Source of the DNA: UBA1737 sp964541525
Lineage (GTDB): Bacteria; Bacillota_I; Bacilli_A; ML615J-28; CAG-313
Direction of reading: 5' to 3'
Length of the DNA stretch: 41,300 nucleotides
NCBI GenBank assembly: GCA_964541525.1
Contig: CAZIQF010000012.1
Span: 1-41,300, forward strand
The notes below the pieces were generated by a model, which saw only the letters and a program-made list of their open reading frames with translations, was not told the origin of the DNA and ran no database searches. Positions 33,279 through 41,251 of this stretch are shown here, one piece after another (within the stretch, counting starts at the first letter, position 1; every line of letters starts with the position of its first letter). Made by a program: the position numbers and the translations under genes.

Positions 33279-34808
33279 ATGTTGAAAAAAGTTTTAATTT
33301 TATTTGTAATGTTTTTAATGCTTAGTTGTGTGGCATGTGTTGAAAATCCTAAAGATATTGAACCAATTCTTGGTGAAGATGTAGTTAGTAATGAATTAAT
33401 TGTTGATAATACTAATTATTCTTATATGAAATTAGAGTTGATTAAAAGTACTTCCTATGAAAAAGAATTATGTGATAGTGATAAAGATGGATTATATGCT
33501 GAATATTATAAGGTAGCAGTTAAAATTAATCATATTTATACTTTTCTTAATCTTCCGTTATGTAACAAAGGAAATAGTATGCAGGGGTATATTAAAGAAG
33601 ATTTAGCAACTTTTAATCAAAATTTAAGTGCGAATTATTATATAGATGTTCCAAGTAAATTAATTAATGAAGTTGAACAAATTGATGAAGTAATTATGCG
33701 TGTATATGCACCGATTGCAGCTGAATATATGTTAATGCCTGAAGATGGTAGTAGTTTAGGATATTTATCTTCCCATGAACAAGAAGGAAAGATTATTAAG
33801 CACAACTTTTATCCAATAATTAATGGGTTAGTTAATATTTATACTAGAACTTATGAACAAGTAAAATATGAAAAGATTTATACTAATCTAGATGGATTTA
33901 AGTACTATGACAATGGTTTAAAAGATCGAATGACAATCGATGAATTTAGTGATTGGATTCAAAATGTATATAATGTGCAAAAAGAAAGTGAATTAGTTAA
34001 TAAAAATATTCCGGATGCAACTAAAAACTTTCAACAAACTGTTCAATTAGGTGTTGAAGAAGCAGAAGACTATACTGATAATGAAGGATTGGTTGTGACT
34101 TTTTCAAAACTAAAAGAACATTCAGCGATGGATGGTATTGAATACGCATTATATAAAGAAGGATGTTATGCTCCTAATGATGATTTATTTCCTGCACAAC
34201 CTACCTATGCTTATTCATTGGTAAAGTTAGTTAAAAAAGATAAATATGATATTGTTAAAGTTGATAATATGTCATATTATGTTGTAGATGTTGAATTAAT
34301 GGAAACATATGAATGTTTTGAAGATTACTCAATAGAATATACAATTGATAAGAATAATCGATATAAAACACTAGATGAAGTGAATAATGTTTTAACCAAG
34401 AAATATAATATTTTAATTAAAGTTGATGATGTTGTTTTGTTAAATAATATGGATAGTATGATTATTCGATTATTTGCATCTGGTAATTATTATAATGATG
34501 CTTTATTAATTGTTCGAGATTTACCAGCAGCAGGTACCAGCCTTGCAACAATTGATTTGAATAGTACCCGCAAATATTATGACTATTTTCCGGTTAAAGA
34601 TGATGAAGTAAGTGTTTATACTAGAGAATATAGTGATTTTACATCTGAACAAGTTGCGACTAGTTTAGATGATTATAATCAATATTTCTATCGTGCTTTA
34701 AAAGATCGAATGTCAGTAGAAGAGTTTAAAACATTTCTTTCTGTTGTACAAAAACGGAGAATTGAACGTAAAGAAGATTATACTAATATTTTCACTGGCT
34801 CATATTAA
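33279..34808 (+). CDS. Unknown lipoprotein with internal duplication
   Basis: I do not recognise this 509-residue protein. The N-terminus is a lipoprotein signal (MLSC or CVAC, Cys17 or Cys20). The mature part consists of two related halves about 260 residues apart: residues about 47-233 and 312-490. The clearest match is NIYTRTYEQ ... GLKDRMTIDEFSDWI in the first half with SVYTREYSD ... ALKDRMSVEEFKTFL in the second, at the same spacing. The start at ATG 33279 is chosen because AAAGGTGA (33266-33273) is the ribosome site; the in-frame GTG at 33270 lies inside it. It stands alone between non-coding stretches. Extracellular, possibly ligand- or surface-binding; function unknown. Confidence 0.75.
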   Translation: MLKKVLILFVMFLMLSCVACVENPKDIEPILGEDVVSNELIVDNTNYSYMKLELIKSTSYEKELCDSDKDGLYAEYYKVAVKINHIYTFLNLPLCNKGNSMQGYIKEDLATFNQNLSANYYIDVPSKLINEVEQIDEVIMRVYAPIAAEYMLMPEDGSSLGYLSSHEQEGKIIKHNFYPIINGLVNIYTRTYEQVKYEKIYTNLDGFKYYDNGLKDRMTIDEFSDWIQNVYNVQKESELVNKNIPDATKNFQQTVQLGVEEAEDYTDNEGLVVTFSKLKEHSAMDGIEYALYKEGCYAPNDDLFPAQPTYAYSLVKLVKKDKYDIVKVDNMSYYVVDVELMETYECFEDYSIEYTIDKNNRYKTLDEVNNVLTKKYNILIKVDDVVLLNNMDSMIIRLFASGNYYNDALLIVRDLPAAGTSLATIDLNSTRKYYDYFPVKDDEVSVYTREYSDFTSEQVATSLDDYNQYFYRALKDRMSVEEFKTFLSVVQKRRIERKEDYTNIFTGSY

Positions 34809-34888
34809 AATTTGTTTTTAGATAATATAACTAAATTGTTAATTAAATAATTAATTAAATGCGTTATTTAAACATCGCTTTTAAAAAT

Positions 34889-34917
34889 TTGTTTTTTATA
34901 AAAAATTGTGGTATAAT
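34889..34917 (+). promoter_or_regulatory. Promoter of the CvfB-like gene
   Basis: TTGTTT (34889-34894), 17 bases, TATAAT (34912-34917) with extended TGG. A ribosome site AGAGGTGA follows at 34936-34943. Confidence 0.75.
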
Positions 34918-34948
34918 ATACAAGAGTTAATTAAAAGAGGTGAATGAT

Positions 34949-35809
34949 ATGTCATTGATGATTGGTAATGTTGGGTTGTTTATTGTTAAAAGAAAAACCA
35001 ATATTAGTTATATTTTAGAATCAATAGATACAAATATGCAAACAGAAATATTTATGCATTTTAATCAAACATTAAAAGAATTAGAACCAGGAGATAAAAT
35101 TGAAGCATTCTTGTATTATGATAATCGTAATCGACTATGTGCAACAATGGAAAAACCATTAATTACGACTACTGAGTATGGTTTTGTTAAAGTTGTTAAT
35201 GTTCGTGAAAAATTAGGATGTTTTGTTGATATTAATATCAATAAGGATATGCTTTTATCAAAAGATTTTTTACCGAATAATTATAAAGGTTGGCCTCAAG
35301 CTGGCGATATGCTACCATGCATATTAAAAGAAAAGAAAGATACACTTGTTGCAAAAATTATTAATCGTGATGACATTCCTTTTCACCAATCAATGTTAAA
35401 AGTTGGTGATTGTGCAACAGCTTATGTTACAATGTTTACTTCTGATGGAATGCTTGCGATAACATTAGATTATGATGTAATATATATACATAAAAGCCTA
35501 GTTCGTAAAAAATATCGAATTGGTGAAGAAATTTGTGTAACAATTATCAATATTAATAAGAATAATGAATTTAATGGTTCTTTGATTACACAAAAAGAAA
35601 CAATGATTAATACAGATAAAGAAATGATTTTAAAACATTTAATCGATTTAGGTGGTGTACTTAATTTAGGTAATGCCTCAACCCCAGAAGAAATTGCGAA
35701 AGTCTTTACCATTAGTAAAAGCGCATTTAAGCGTGCGGTTGGTGCATTATATAAAGAACGACTTATCACTATTGATGAGCATAAAATTACCTTGGTTAAA
35801 ACAAAATAG
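34949..35809 (+). CDS. cvfB: CvfB-family S1 RNA-binding protein
   Basis: CvfB (YitL in Bacillus) is a cytoplasmic RNA-binding regulator made of S1-like OB domains and a winged helix. With the start at ATG 34949 this protein has 286 residues, normal for the family. Three OB-like segments follow one another, including EYGFVKVVNVREKLGCFVDI in the middle, and the C-terminal winged helix reads TISKSAFKRAVGALYKERLI. The ribosome site AGAGGTGA contains the in-frame GTG 34940, which I therefore reject as start. In Staphylococcus the homologue affects virulence gene expression; here only RNA binding can be inferred. Confidence 0.88.
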   Translation: MSLMIGNVGLFIVKRKTNISYILESIDTNMQTEIFMHFNQTLKELEPGDKIEAFLYYDNRNRLCATMEKPLITTTEYGFVKVVNVREKLGCFVDININKDMLLSKDFLPNNYKGWPQAGDMLPCILKEKKDTLVAKIINRDDIPFHQSMLKVGDCATAYVTMFTSDGMLAITLDYDVIYIHKSLVRKKYRIGEEICVTIININKNNEFNGSLITQKETMINTDKEMILKHLIDLGGVLNLGNASTPEEIAKVFTISKSAFKRAVGALYKERLITIDEHKITLVKTK

Positions 35810-35814
35810 AGTAA

Positions 35815-35856
35815 ATATATAAAGTTTATGTTGTTATATATAAAGTTTATGTTGTT
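35815..35856. repeat. Two perfect tandem copies of a 21-bp unit
   Basis: Positions 35815-35835 and 35836-35856 are identical 21-base units, beginning ATATATAAAGTTTATG, with a few bases of a third copy. They lie just after the cvfB stop. No hairpin with a T run is present, so they do not look like a terminator. The unit is 21 bases, near two helical turns. Confidence 0.9.
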
Positions 35857-35862
35857 ATAGAC

Positions 35863-35891
35863 TTGCAGAAACATTAAAAATATGATATAAT
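35863..35891 (+). promoter_or_regulatory. Promoter of rplS
   Basis: TTGCAG (35863-35868), 17 bases, TATAAT (35886-35891) with extended TGA. Confidence 0.82.
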
Positions 35892-35896
35892 ACTAA

Positions 35897-35961
35897 AGTA
35901 TGTTATTGAAAGTAACATACTAAACACGATGTTCCGCTGATAAATTGATTATTATGAACAT
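35897..35961 (+). ncRNA. Ribosomal protein L19 leader-like RNA structure
   Basis: AGTATGTTA (35897-35905) pairs perfectly with TAACATACT (35913-35921) around a seven-base loop at the very start of the rplS transcript. A second pairing, ATGTTC (35929-35934) with GAACAT (35956-35961), encloses the rest up to the ribosome site. Low-GC Gram-positives have a known L19 leader in this position that is thought to let L19 control its own synthesis. Identity with that motif is inference, as no covariance search was run. Confidence 0.5.
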
Positions 35962-35984
35962 TGCAAGATAAGGAGTGTAGATTT

Positions 35985-36332
35985 ATGAGTCAACAATTAA
36001 TTGATGCTGTAACTAGTAGTTACATGAAAAATGATGTACCTGAATTTCGTCCTGGTGACACTGTAAGAGTACATGTTAGAATCAAAGAAGGTGGCAAAGA
36101 AAGAATCCAAATTTTTGAAGGCTTAGTAATGGGCCGTCATGGTGGTGGAATTAGCGAAACTTATACAGTTCGTAAAATTTCTTCTGGTGTAGGTGTTGAA
36201 AGAACATTCCCTGTTCACAGCCCTCTTGTTGCCAAAATTGAAGTAACACGTCGTGGTATTGTACGTCGTGCTAAGATTAATTACATTCGTAATTTATCTG
36301 CTAAAGCTGCTCGTATTAAAGAACGCAAATAG
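35985..36332 (+). CDS. rplS: 50S ribosomal protein L19
   Basis: L19 sits at the 30S-50S interface. The 115-residue protein contains the family pattern FRPGDTVRVHVRIKEGGKER, EGLVMGRHGGGISETYTVRK and the late SPLVAKIEVTRRGIVRRAK. ATG 35985 follows AAGGAG (35970-35975); an upstream in-frame codon at 35961 lies in the leader structure and is rejected. In many Firmicutes rplS follows rimM-trmD; here it stands alone with its own promoter and terminator. Confidence 0.98.
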   Translation: MSQQLIDAVTSSYMKNDVPEFRPGDTVRVHVRIKEGGKERIQIFEGLVMGRHGGGISETYTVRKISSGVGVERTFPVHSPLVAKIEVTRRGIVRRAKINYIRNLSAKAARIKERK

Positions 36333-36361
36333 TTACAATTAAAAACAAACATTTTAAAGTA

Positions 36362-36392
36362 AAAAGGACAATCCATTAAGGGTTGTCCTTTT
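36362..36392 (+). terminator. Terminator of rplS
   Basis: A 13-base stem, AAAAGGACAATCC (36362-36374) with GGGTTGTCCTTTT (36380-36392), has one G-U pair and a five-base loop, ending in TTTT. Confidence 0.9.
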
Positions 36393-36550
36393 ACACTATA
36401 TAGAACTATTGTCATCAAATTCATTCATTTCTTAGTAAATATTATATGGAATATTTTTAAGTAGCTTATCAAAGTCTAATAATTTTTTGGGTAGTGATAT
36501 TGTATTCAATTAATTATAAAATAGATGTAATTATAACGGAGGTAAAAGAA

Positions 36551-37489
36551 ATGAAATTAGAGGAGTGGTTAGATACTTGGCTTAATAAGTATCAAAAAAC
36601 AACAATTAAATTAAGAACATATTTAAAATACAGTGATATTATTAATAAACATATTAAACCAATTTTAGGCAATTATGAGCTTGAAAATTTAACCGGTAAA
36701 GTACTGCAAGAATTTGTATTATATAAACTAAATAATGGTAATTTGCTTACGAATGATAAGTTATCGGATAATACTGTAATTGCAATTGTATCATTACTTA
36801 AACAAGCGTTAAGACAAGCAGTATTATTAGAAATATCCAATGTTGAATATACTAATCATATAAAAATACCTGCTGCTAGAGAAAAAGAAATCACAGCTTT
36901 TAGTCGATCGGAACAACAAAAATTAGAAGCATATTGTCTTAATTCTAAACCCAATCATATTGGGATTGTTATTTGTTTATATACGGGAATTAGACTAGGA
37001 GAATTACTTGCGTTAACTTGGGATGATCTTGATTTTAATAAAAAATTATTAAATATTAATAAAACAGTTTATACAATAAGTAAAGATGGTAAAAATGTCG
37101 CTTACATTGATAAGCCTAAAACAAAACAATCAAATCGCATCATTCCTTTGCCTAATCAATTAATCACAATTTTAAAAAAAAGAAAAAAAATATCGATTTC
37201 GAATCATATTATCGCAACTAAAACTGGAGGAATAGTACAAAATCGATCTTATCAAAGTACTTTTAAAAGTATCTTAAAAAAATGTAAGATTGAATATAAA
37301 AACTTTCATTGTTTGAGACATACTTTTGCAACTAGAGCACTAGAATTAGGAATGGATGTGAAAACATTATCAGAAATACTTGGACACAAGAATTCAATGA
37401 TTACCCTAAATCGCTATTCTCATTCACTTTTAGAATATAAGTTTGAATATATGAATAAGATTGGAAAACTATTAGATATATCTAGTTAG
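36551..37489 (+). CDS. Tyrosine recombinase/integrase
   Basis: This 312-residue site-specific recombinase has an N-terminal SAM-like DNA-binding domain (LEEWLDTWLNKYQ onward) and a complete catalytic domain. Arg148 is in TGIRLGELLAL, His253 and Arg256 are in HCLRHTFATR, His279 is in LGHKNS, and the nucleophile Tyr289 is in NRYSHS, so it should be active. The N-terminal layout is that of integrases of phages and integrative elements rather than XerC/D. GGAGGT (36538-36543) fixes ATG 36551. No excisionase, phage or conjugation gene adjoins it, and no tRNA or clear att repeat was seen, so it may be a relic of a lost element or a domesticated recombinase. Confidence 0.9.
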   Translation: MKLEEWLDTWLNKYQKTTIKLRTYLKYSDIINKHIKPILGNYELENLTGKVLQEFVLYKLNNGNLLTNDKLSDNTVIAIVSLLKQALRQAVLLEISNVEYTNHIKIPAAREKEITAFSRSEQQKLEAYCLNSKPNHIGIVICLYTGIRLGELLALTWDDLDFNKKLLNINKTVYTISKDGKNVAYIDKPKTKQSNRIIPLPNQLITILKKRKKISISNHIIATKTGGIVQNRSYQSTFKSILKKCKIEYKNFHCLRHTFATRALELGMDVKTLSEILGHKNSMITLNRYSHSLLEYKFEYMNKIGKLLDISS

Positions 37490-37540
37490 TGATGATATTA
37501 AGACCTAACTAAAAGATAAACTATGAAAAAAGAGGTTCTA

Positions 37541-37597
37541 TTGTCAATAAGATTTTAATTTTATAACATTGACAAATTGCAAATATTAGTGTAAAAT
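37541..37597 (+). promoter_or_regulatory. Promoter with inverted repeat over the -35
   Basis: TTGACA (37569-37574), 17 bases, TAAAAT (37592-37597) form a good sigma-A promoter. TTGTCAAT (37541-37548) and ATTGACAA (37568-37575) are a perfect inverted repeat whose right arm contains the -35, so a dimeric repressor could act here. Confidence 0.65.
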
Positions 37598-37620
37598 ATA
37601 ATAAAATAGGAGATGATATT

Positions 37621-39360
37621 ATGAATGAAAAATCAAAAACAAAAATTCCATGGTATGAACTTTTAAAACCAGGTGTTCTATGCTATATTACGGGGTATTT
37701 ATTAGTTCTATTTGTATATGTTTATTTTGGTCTTCCTTTCTTTAATTTGAGGGATGCATCATTTTTTATAACATTTATTATTATGATGATGTTACCAATT
37801 AGTCTTGGTTGGTTATTACATAAGAAAAAACAAGCATTAGAAGATAATCGAACTATTTATAGTGGTCTTGTTTATGATAATAACAAAGGATTTAAAAAAG
37901 GGAATGTTACTAAAGAGCAACATTATGCCTCATCAAAAATAATTATTAGTAGTTTAATAGTAACTTTATCAGCAGGATTATTACTAATTGGCATTCTTAA
38001 ATTAACTGGGGTTAAATTATTTAATGCATCAAGATATGCGGAACAATTAGAAATTACTTTATCGACATCGGAAGATTTGAATCAAACATTTGATTACGAA
38101 GACGGTAATGTTCAACTTCCAATAATTGATAAAGTATTAGCTAGCAAACTTGCCCAAGCTAAGTTAGATGAATATGGTGCTCAATATTCAATTGATATTG
38201 ATAATTTTACAATTATTAGTGTTGAAAGAGATGGTAAAACCGAATTATTAAGAGTTACACCTTTAGAGTACTCAAATGTTTTTGTTTCAATGTCAAGAAT
38301 GAGTAAAGGAACAATTGGTTACATTGAAGTTAATGTTGTAACAAAAGAAGCTAAATTAATTAAGTTTGATGAAAATGATGGATTAAAATATATGCCTTCT
38401 GGCATCTTCAAATATGATTTAGATCGTCACGTTCGAAGTAAGTATCCATCAACACTTTATTACCATAAATATTTTGAAATTGATAATGATGGTAATCCTT
38501 ATTGGGTAATTCCAACGGTTAAGAAAGAAATTGGTGTATTTGATGGCACAACACCTGATGGTATTATTTTAGTTAATCCGATTAATGGTGAAACAAATAA
38601 GTATAAATTAGGTGAGCAACCTAGTTGGGTTCAACGTTGTGTTGATGAACCGATTATAGAAATGCAAGCTAATAATGCGTTAAGGTTGAAGAATGGTTTC
38701 TGGAATCAATATTTTGCAAAAAGGGAAGTATTTCAATTAAGTGATGGATATAACTATTTATTAAAAGATAATGCAACTTATTACATTTCTTGTATTACTT
38801 CCCCTAATGAAAATGACCAAACATCAATTGGTTTCTTAATTATTAATTTAAAGACTAAAGAAGCAATTAGATATTCATGCCCAGGAATTACTGAAATGCG
38901 TGCAAGAGAAATTGCAATGTATGATGAAAGAGTTAAAGCTCAAGCACTAGATGCAACCTGGCCTATTCTTGTTAGTTATCATGGTGTACCAACTTTCTTT
39001 GTTGTTTTAAAGAATGATGTTCAAGCTCAAAAGATTGTTTTTGTTAATGTTGAAAGTGGTGAAAGCGTTGGTATGGGAGACAATATTACTACTGCAAAAC
39101 TTGCTTATGATAGTTTGTTATCAAAGCAAAACATTGATGTAAAAGAAGAATTAACGATTACTGGTACTGTCACTGCAATTAGAGATACAGGAACTGCAAT
39201 TGAATTTATGATTGATTCAGTTGTAACAGTATATTTCAAAGCAGATGTTAACGTTTCACTAGATACAAGATTTTTACAAATTGGTGATAAAATTGAAATC
39301 ATTTATAAAGAATATCCAACATATAATTTAGTAAGTAGTCTAAAAAAATTATCAGATTAA
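37621..39360 (+). CDS. Large membrane-anchored protein of unknown function
   Basis: I do not recognise this 579-residue protein. It has three membrane helices in its first 130 residues (about 16-37, 45-66 and 106-127), with a Lys-rich loop between the second and third. A long domain of about 450 residues follows, with topology suggesting it faces outward. That domain is alpha/beta with repeated strand pairs such as GYIEVNVVTKEAKLI, IILVNPINGETNKY and FLIINLKTKEAIRY, a pattern recalling PepSY-type repeats. Near the C-terminus LTITGTVTAIRDTGTAIEFM looks like an OB-fold strand set. AGGAG (37608-37612) precedes ATG 37621. It has its own promoter and is followed by a separate promoter for the next gene. 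Confidence 0.75.
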   Translation: MNEKSKTKIPWYELLKPGVLCYITGYLLVLFVYVYFGLPFFNLRDASFFITFIIMMMLPISLGWLLHKKKQALEDNRTIYSGLVYDNNKGFKKGNVTKEQHYASSKIIISSLIVTLSAGLLLIGILKLTGVKLFNASRYAEQLEITLSTSEDLNQTFDYEDGNVQLPIIDKVLASKLAQAKLDEYGAQYSIDIDNFTIISVERDGKTELLRVTPLEYSNVFVSMSRMSKGTIGYIEVNVVTKEAKLIKFDENDGLKYMPSGIFKYDLDRHVRSKYPSTLYYHKYFEIDNDGNPYWVIPTVKKEIGVFDGTTPDGIILVNPINGETNKYKLGEQPSWVQRCVDEPIIEMQANNALRLKNGFWNQYFAKREVFQLSDGYNYLLKDNATYYISCITSPNENDQTSIGFLIINLKTKEAIRYSCPGITEMRAREIAMYDERVKAQALDATWPILVSYHGVPTFFVVLKNDVQAQKIVFVNVESGESVGMGDNITTAKLAYDSLLSKQNIDVKEELTITGTVTAIRDTGTAIEFMIDSVVTVYFKADVNVSLDTRFLQIGDKIEIIYKEYPTYNLVSSLKKLSD

Positions 39361-39378
39361 AATAAAATATTTAATTAG

Positions 39379-39407
39379 TTGTAAATGCAAATAAAGTATG
39401 CTATAAT
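39379..39407 (+). promoter_or_regulatory. Promoter of the small membrane protein
   Basis: TTGTAA (39379-39384), 17 bases, TATAAT (39402-39407) with extended TGC. Confidence 0.82.
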
Positions 39408-39450
39408 TAATTATAAAACAAAAAAAGATAAAAATAGAAAGGAAAATTAT

Positions 39451-39690
39451 ATGAAATTCGATAAATGGTTTAATAATCAATCTAGATTAGTTCAAGTTTT
39501 ATTATTAGTAATTCCTTTTGTAGGCTGGATTGTTGAATTATTAGTTAGACTATCAGTAATGTTACGCACTAAATCAGTAGTACATATTGTTGTATTTGTG
39601 TTATTCGTAGTTGTTGGCTGGGGTTGGGTCTTACAATTAATTGATCTTGTTTACTTAGTTGTTACAGGTCGTTTAATCTTAGCTGAATAG
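39451..39690 (+). CDS. Small membrane protein
   Basis: This 79-residue protein has two hydrophobic helices (about 14-34 and 42-66) and a basic N-terminus (MKFDKWFNNQSRL). No named family is recognised. ATG 39451 follows AAAGGA (39438-39443); the in-frame upstream extension to 39385 would overlap the promoter and is rejected. It has its own consensus promoter and terminator, so it is probably real and well expressed. A short hydrophobic, Trp-containing protein could be a transport accessory or a membrane-stress protein; I cannot choose. Confidence 0.8.
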   Translation: MKFDKWFNNQSRLVQVLLLVIPFVGWIVELLVRLSVMLRTKSVVHIVVFVLFVVVGWGWVLQLIDLVYLVVTGRLILAE

Positions 39691-39696
39691 CTAGCA

Positions 39697-39726
39697 AGCT
39701 GTTGATTAATTTCAACAGCTATTTTT
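39697..39726 (+). terminator. Terminator of the small membrane protein
   Basis: AGCTGTTGA (39697-39705) pairs perfectly with TCAACAGCT (39712-39720), then ATTTTT. Confidence 0.9.
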
Positions 39727-39774
39727 AAATAAAGATTGGTTCATAAAAATGTACAATTAAGGAAAGGGTTAAAA

Positions 39775-41082
39775 ATGAAAAAGATTAAAGTAATTATCAA
39801 AGAAGAAACCATTTTAGAATTAAATGAAGATGCAAGTAAAGGTGATATAATTGATTTAAAAGATGTTATTGAAGTTGATACTACGTTTATTAATCAATTA
39901 ATTGAAAAACAAAAAGATAAAGTTTATCAAAGCAGATTAGATAGTTTAGAAAAAGAATTAAAGGCTCAATACCAAGCTGAACTAACAGTTCTTGAACAAA
40001 AAATTGAGCAAATCAAACAACAAAATAAATCAGAATTGGCGTTACAAGAACAAAAATTGATTAATGAACATCAAATACAAATTAATCAATTAAATAGTGA
40101 TAACGCACGAAAATATCAAGAATTGGAATTTAAGTACAATTCATTATTGGAAGATGAAGATAAAGCAATCCTCCAATTAAAAGCTGAATTAGAAAATAAT
40201 TATAATGCGTATGTTAATGAAATTAATCGTAAACATAATGATGAGATTAATCAGTTAAAAGAAGATAACCAAAAAATCATTAATGAAAAAGATGAAAAGA
40301 TTAATAATTTAACTCGAGAAAAATCGCATTTAAACGTTAAGCAAATTGGTGAGGATTTAGAAATTTGGTGTAATAACGTTGTTTTAGATTATATGCAAAA
40401 TGGTTTTACGAATTGCATATGGGAAAAAGATAATAAAGTGATTAAAAATGAGGGTGAAGATAAAGGTTCTAAGGCTGATTATATTTTTAAAATTTATGCA
40501 ACAGATGAACATCTAGAATCAGAATTATTAGCATCAATTTGTTTAGAGATGAAGGATGAAAATCCTAATTCAGTTAATCGCCAAACTAATGAAAGTTTTT
40601 ATAAAAAATTAGATCTTAACCGTAATAAAAAACAATGTCAATATGCAGTATTGGTTAGTAATTTAGAAAATGATAAAGTTAATAGTAGTCCGATATTTAA
40701 AGTAATCGGATATGATGATATGTATGTTGTTCGTCCAGCCTATCTTATGACTTTTTTAAATATGATTACTTCTCTTACAACTAAATATCGTAAATATTTA
40801 TTAGAAACGAAAACTATTGAATTGCAATTAAAATCTAAAACTGAATTAATTGATGAGTTTAATGAGATTAAAGATAAATATTTAGATAAACCACTTAATA
40901 GCTTAGAATCAGAAATCAGTAATATCATGAAGTTTTCAGAAAATATTATTTCAGCAAGCAATAAAATTCAAGAACAATGTGAGAAAATTACTACTAGTTA
41001 CGTTAATAAGATTAGAGGTAAGATTGATAAGTATTTTCTTGAATTAGATAAGAAGATTATTAGAAAGTTGGATGAAGAATAA
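39775..41082 (+). CDS. DUF2130 protein with nuclease-like motif
   Basis: This 435-residue cytoplasmic protein has a long coiled coil (about residues 40-190, very rich in Gln, Glu, Lys and Leu) and then a DUF2130-type domain. The domain opens IGEDLEIWC, then GSKADYIFKIY with Asp235, then ICLEMKDE with Glu258 and Lys260. The D ... E-x-K spacing recalls PD-(D/E)XK nucleases, and the coiled coil plus nuclease-like arrangement recalls RmuC. DNA cleavage is inference. The start ATG 39775 is chosen for GGAAAGGG (39761-39768); the ATG-like extension to 39736 is rejected as it has no ribosome site. It may be cotranscribed by read-through with the preceding gene, since no new promoter was seen. Confidence 0.8.
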   Translation: MKKIKVIIKEETILELNEDASKGDIIDLKDVIEVDTTFINQLIEKQKDKVYQSRLDSLEKELKAQYQAELTVLEQKIEQIKQQNKSELALQEQKLINEHQIQINQLNSDNARKYQELEFKYNSLLEDEDKAILQLKAELENNYNAYVNEINRKHNDEINQLKEDNQKIINEKDEKINNLTREKSHLNVKQIGEDLEIWCNNVVLDYMQNGFTNCIWEKDNKVIKNEGEDKGSKADYIFKIYATDEHLESELLASICLEMKDENPNSVNRQTNESFYKKLDLNRNKKQCQYAVLVSNLENDKVNSSPIFKVIGYDDMYVVRPAYLMTFLNMITSLTTKYRKYLLETKTIELQLKSKTELIDEFNEIKDKYLDKPLNSLESEISNIMKFSENIISASNKIQEQCEKITTSYVNKIRGKIDKYFLELDKKIIRKLDEE

Positions 41083-41161
41083 AGTTTTTATTGGGAAAAA
41101 ATTGAAAAGCATATATTATTGAAGATGAATAATAATTGTCGTCAGAGATCAATAATAGTAA

Positions 41162-41193
41162 AATAAATCTTCTTTTCAGAAGGTTTATTTTTT
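41162..41193 (+). terminator. Terminator of the DUF2130 gene
   Basis: AATAAATCTTC (41162-41172) pairs with GAAGGTTTATT (41179-41189), one G-U pair, six-base loop, followed by TTTT. Confidence 0.85.
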
Positions 41194-41208
41194 AATAATG
41201 TGTATCAA

Positions 41209-41251
41209 TTTGTTTTTTACATATAATTTGATATAATAAGGATAATGGAGG
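41209..41251 (+). promoter_or_regulatory. Promoter and ribosome site with no visible gene
   Basis: TTGTTT (41209-41214), 17 bases, TATAAT (41232-41237) with extended TGA, then GGAGG (41247-41251). No ATG, GTG or TTG in a usable position follows within the remaining 49 bases; the ATG at 41275 stops after three codons. This is either a leader or a decayed gene start. Confidence 0.5.

Noticed and set aside
35815..35860. CRISPR array
   Set aside because: Only two units, adjacent without spacers, and no cas genes in the window.
35470..35874. A 134-codon minus-strand frame across the 21-bp repeat, giving repeated Asn/Ile/Phe-rich peptides
   Set aside because: It runs opposite to cvfB, has no ribosome site, and its repeats are just the tandem DNA repeat read through.
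36333..36550. Possible attachment site between rplS and the integrase
   Set aside because: No tRNA end and no matching direct repeat on the far side of the integrase could be found by eye.
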